6,368 bases of DNA from Actinomycetota bacterium (GTDB taxonomy: Bacteria > Actinomycetota > Geothermincolia > Fen-727 > Anoxymicrobiaceae), in NCBI GenBank assembly GCA_018894655.1, contig JAHIPE010000233.1:1-6368 (forward strand). Direction: 5' to 3'. The translations under genes and the position numbers were made by a program. The notes beneath the pieces are model-generated. The model made no database searches, was not told where the DNA came from, and was given only the letters and a program-made list of their open reading frames with translations. Position 1 is the stretch's first letter, and each line of letters begins with the position of its first letter. This document shows, piece by piece, positions 6,335-6,368 of the stretch.

Positions 6335-6368
6335 GGGAGTTCTCCCGGACCGCCCGTAGAACGGTCCG
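6335..6368. repeat. Adjacent inverted repeats at the right edge, upstream of fdhD
   Basis: On the plus strand GGGAG-TT-CTCCC (6335-6346) is followed by CGGACCG (6346-6352), a 9-base loop, and CGGTCCG (6362-6368), a perfect 7-bp stem ending exactly at the window edge. An alternative pairing, AGTTCT/AGAACG-type arms (about 6338-6343 with 6358-6363), would compete with these. There is no T tract after the stem on the minus strand, so a standard intrinsic terminator is not supported. It may be an operator, a Rho-independent-like remnant or part of a longer structure outside the window. Confidence 0.45.

Noticed and set aside
1..6368. CRISPR array, tRNA, rRNA, insertion sequence or prophage genes
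   Set aside because: No regularly spaced repeats, RNA gene signatures or transposase-like proteins were seen.

Overview
The window reads as a bacterial, GC-rich (roughly 60% by eye) segment in which every gene I can support lies on the minus strand. In transcription order, from high to low coordinates, they are: an FdhD-type formate dehydrogenase accessory protein, a MobA-type molybdenum cofactor nucleotidyltransferase, an unrecognised 187-residue protein with a cysteine-bearing tail, a noncoding gap with short repeats and a promoter, an aldehyde:ferredoxin oxidoreductase (AOR) family tungstoenzyme, a MoaD-type sulfur carrier, and PurL (FGAM synthase large subunit), which runs off the left edge.

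The content points to a strict anaerobe with molybdenum/tungsten pterin enzymes. AOR is a low-potential, oxygen-sensitive [4Fe-4S]/tungstopterin enzyme, and FdhD plus MobA are the maturation pair for bis-MGD formate dehydrogenases. PurL is the small form (partner of PurS and PurQ) found in Firmicutes, Actinobacteria, Chloroflexi, archaea and others. Frequent ATA and AGG codons despite high GC, TTG starts and clear Shine-Dalgarno sites fit an anaerobic actinobacterial, chloroflexal, clostridial or deltaproteobacterial lineage. I cannot place it more closely.

There appear to be two transcription units. Unit 1 (fdhD-mobA-unknown, about 6311 to 4286) has a candidate extended -10 promoter next to the right edge. 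Its genes are joined by a TGATG overlap and then an ATGA overlap, so translation is probably coupled. Unit 2 (aor-moaD-purL) begins at a strong extended -10 promoter (TGTTATAAT) in the 136-bp gap, with intergenic spacings of 28 and 19 nt. The two candidate promoters share the TGTTATAwT form.

Functionally, unit 1 serves nucleotide-modified molybdopterin (MobA) and sulfuration/insertion into formate dehydrogenase (FdhD). Unit 2 supplies an AOR, whose tungstopterin carries no nucleotide, with its own sulfur carrier for dithiolene formation. PurL makes a purine precursor; GTP is the starting point of molybdopterin synthesis, but whether that explains its position is only inference. Points worth a second look are the unrecognised Cys-tail protein, the absence of the CxxC sulfur-transfer motif in FdhD, the extra residues in the AOR C-terminal part, the repeat cluster before aor, and the purL linkage.
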